From Candidatus Nanopelagicales bacterium (GTDB lineage Bacteria > Actinomycetota > Actinomycetes > S36-B12 > UBA5976), in contig JAIOWT010000054.1 in the NCBI GenBank assembly GCA_021742025.1, positions 1-6,689 of the forward strand: 6,689 nucleotides of DNA. Direction: 5' to 3'. Made by a program: the position numbers and the translations under genes. Under the pieces are notes generated by a model. That model saw only the letters and a list, made by a program, of their open reading frames with translations. It did not search any database and was not told the origin of the DNA. The stretch's first letter is position 1; every line of letters begins with the position of its first letter. Shown one piece after another: positions 5,634 to 6,689 of this stretch.

Positions 5634-6477
5634 GCTCCCTGGATAAGAAAACAAATATGCCAAGGAAGAATGTTCCAAGGCTCCAAATCAAACCAGAAAC
5701 CCACAGTGAAGTTTCAGGGACGCCACCGCGCACTAACGCTTCGCCCCAAGCACCAAACATTCCAAACAGTGGATTGACATATTTTAGAAATTGCAGATTC
5801 TCAGGAATTGCATCTGCGTAATACAAAACTGGGGTTGCATATAGCAAGATTCGACTGACGTACGGAAGGAACGACCTTAGATCGCGGAAATAAATCTGCA
5901 TAGTGGCCAACAATGTGGCAACACCGATTGAGAATACGAAAATCATAAGGAACGCAGGAATCGCATAAAGCTGGTTAACGCTCAACGGCTGCTTAGTAAT
6001 CAAGTGGAAAGCAAAGTAGACAAAGATCGAAGGCAGGAATCTATACAGTGCGATCAAAACTGAGGAGATCGGAAGAATCAAGCGGGGGAATGATCGGTTG
6101 ATCACTAGCTTCCCAACCCCAAGCACGCTTCGGGAGCCATTAATCATGGACTGGGAAAAGAATTGATAGGCGAACAACCCAGCCAAGAGGTGAGCCATAT
6201 AGTCAGCGCCACTATGAGCGCCGTTTGAAATGATCGAAACCAGGACGAAGTAGACGGTTCCTAGAAATAGCGGATTGATAATCAGCCACATGCGACCAAA
6301 AAACGTTGATGCTTCCTGGGATCGCAAGTTCGCTCTGGAAAGCTCTATGGCGAATTCACGTCTCGCCCAAATGTCGCGAAAGTACTTAGGAAGATTAGGT
6401 AAACCAGCTTTGAATGGTTCGGGAACTGGGACTTCCTCAGCGCCACTTTTCGTGGAGTTTTTGCCCGACTTGTTCAC
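5611..6477 (-). CDS. ABC-2 type permease for surface polysaccharide export (Wzm/TagG type)
   Basis: This 288-residue membrane subunit forms the channel for export of a polysaccharide or teichoic-acid-like polymer, paired with the ATPase encoded next. A hydrophilic N-terminus of about 60 residues contains the family motif RREFAIELSRANLRSQEAS, then FFGRMWLIINPLF leading into the first membrane segment. Hydrophobic segments lie near residues 66-84, 95-112, 135-160, 171-193, 205-221 and 258-278, giving the usual six. YFRDLRSFLPYVSRILLYAT followed by PVLYY (196-220) and NPLFGMFGAW (235-244) are typical of the ABC-2 membrane family (PF01061). The start is GTG 6477, with AGGG 7 bases upstream. It lies 39 bases (6478-6516) after the glycosyltransferase gene and overlaps the ATPase gene, consistent with an operon. 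The polymer exported cannot be told from the sequence. Confidence 0.92.
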   Translation of the reverse strand: MNKSGKNSTKSGAEEVPVPEPFKAGLPNLPKYFRDIWARREFAIELSRANLRSQEASTFFGRMWLIINPLFLGTVYFVLVSIISNGAHSGADYMAHLLAGLFAYQFFSQSMINGSRSVLGVGKLVINRSFPRLILPISSVLIALYRFLPSIFVYFAFHLITKQPLSVNQLYAIPAFLMIFVFSIGVATLLATMQIYFRDLRSFLPYVSRILLYATPVLYYADAIPENLQFLKYVNPLFGMFGAWGEALVRGGVPETSLWVSGLIWSLGTFFLGIFVFLSREREFAVRI

Positions 6478-6484
6478 TTTTAAA

Positions 6485-6488
6485 CCCT
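6485..6488 (-). promoter_or_regulatory. Ribosome binding site of the permease gene
   Basis: Minus-strand AGGG (6488-6485) is 7 bases before GTG 6477 and supports that start. The same bases form TAGGGT (6489-6484), which resembles a TAnnnT -10 box 6 bases from the GTG; no -35 accompanies it, so the SD reading is preferred. Confidence 0.5.
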
Positions 6489-6516
6489 ATCATCTTGCAA
6501 ATCTGAGCCTTGGCTA

Positions 6517-6689
6517 TTACTTAGCAAGCAGTTTTTCGTAAACCTCTTGCACGATTTTGGCGTTTTTACTCCAAGTGCGATTCTCTAGCACCCAGGTGCG
6601 ACCTGCGTTCCCATACTGATGCGTCTGTTCGCGGTTATCTAGCATCTCCGTAATTACTGTTGCCAAGCTTTCGAATGAACCCTTATCAA
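6517..6689 (-). CDS. Glycosyltransferase (family 4-like), C-terminal fragment
   Basis: The last 56 codons of a gene continuing past the window edge end in TAA (6519-6517), with an in-frame TAG just after. The peptide begins DKGSFESLATVITEML and continues to NAGRTWVLENRTWSKNAKIV and VYEKLLAK. An A-x(n)-ML-D segment, then G-N-A-G-R-x-W-V and a Trp a few residues on, is the usual C-terminal end of GT-B glycosyltransferases of family 4. There the chain crosses back to the N-terminal domain, as in enzymes that build surface polysaccharides. Only the tail is visible, so donor sugar and acceptor are unknown. Its position 39 bp before the exporter permease suggests that it helps make the polymer that is exported. 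Confidence 0.7.
   Translation of the reverse strand, partial: DKGSFESLATVITEMLDNREQTHQYGNAGRTWVLENRTWSKNAKIVQEVYEKLLAK

Noticed and set aside
5634..5678. ATPase start at TTG 5678
   Set aside because: The added 15 residues are the alternative frame of the permease's last codons, contain a non-conserved hydrophobic stretch, and would give a 68-bp overlap.

Overview
The window looks like a chromosomal cell-envelope region of a moderate-GC Gram-positive bacterium, most likely an actinobacterium (a low-GC freshwater type would fit). That is inferred from a RipA-like NlpC/P60 tail, DUF11-type secreted proteins, frequent GTG/TTG starts, TAnnnT-type -10 candidates, a tRNA gene without an encoded CCA, and a two-component polysaccharide exporter. 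Nothing seen in the window fixes the species.

Layout, plus strand: the 3' end of an NlpC/P60 peptidoglycan hydrolase (1-353); a 108-bp gap (354-461) that is unusually structured (AT-rich terminator candidate, 21-bp dyad, possible promoter, strong 5' leader hairpin, SD); then a 763-residue secreted protein (462-2753) with a signal peptide, an N-terminal beta-rich region, two DUF11-like domains and a C-terminal cadherin-like domain. It converges with the minus-strand genes, 22 bp from a tRNA-Arg(CCT).

Layout, minus strand, in order of transcription: the C-terminus of a family-4-like glycosyltransferase (6689-6517); an ABC-2 permease (6477-5611); its ATPase (5633-4788, overlapping the permease end); a 605-residue secreted RTX protein (4714-2897) with eleven unbroken calcium-binding nonapeptides followed by three homologous Cys-paired domains; a terminator candidate over its stop codon; and tRNA-Arg(CCT) (2848-2776).

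How they fit: the glycosyltransferase, permease and ATPase form a compact unit for making and exporting a surface polysaccharide (Wzm/Wzt or TagG/TagH type). The RTX protein has its own Sec signal and probably its own near-leaderless promoter, so it is more likely a neighbouring surface component than a substrate of that exporter. The hydrolase and the DUF11 protein also belong to the envelope. No gap exceeds 300 bp. I see no integrase, transposase, CRISPR array or defence system. The least conventional items are the RTX/triplicate-domain protein and the structured leader of the DUF11 gene; I do not see a clearly new multi-gene system.
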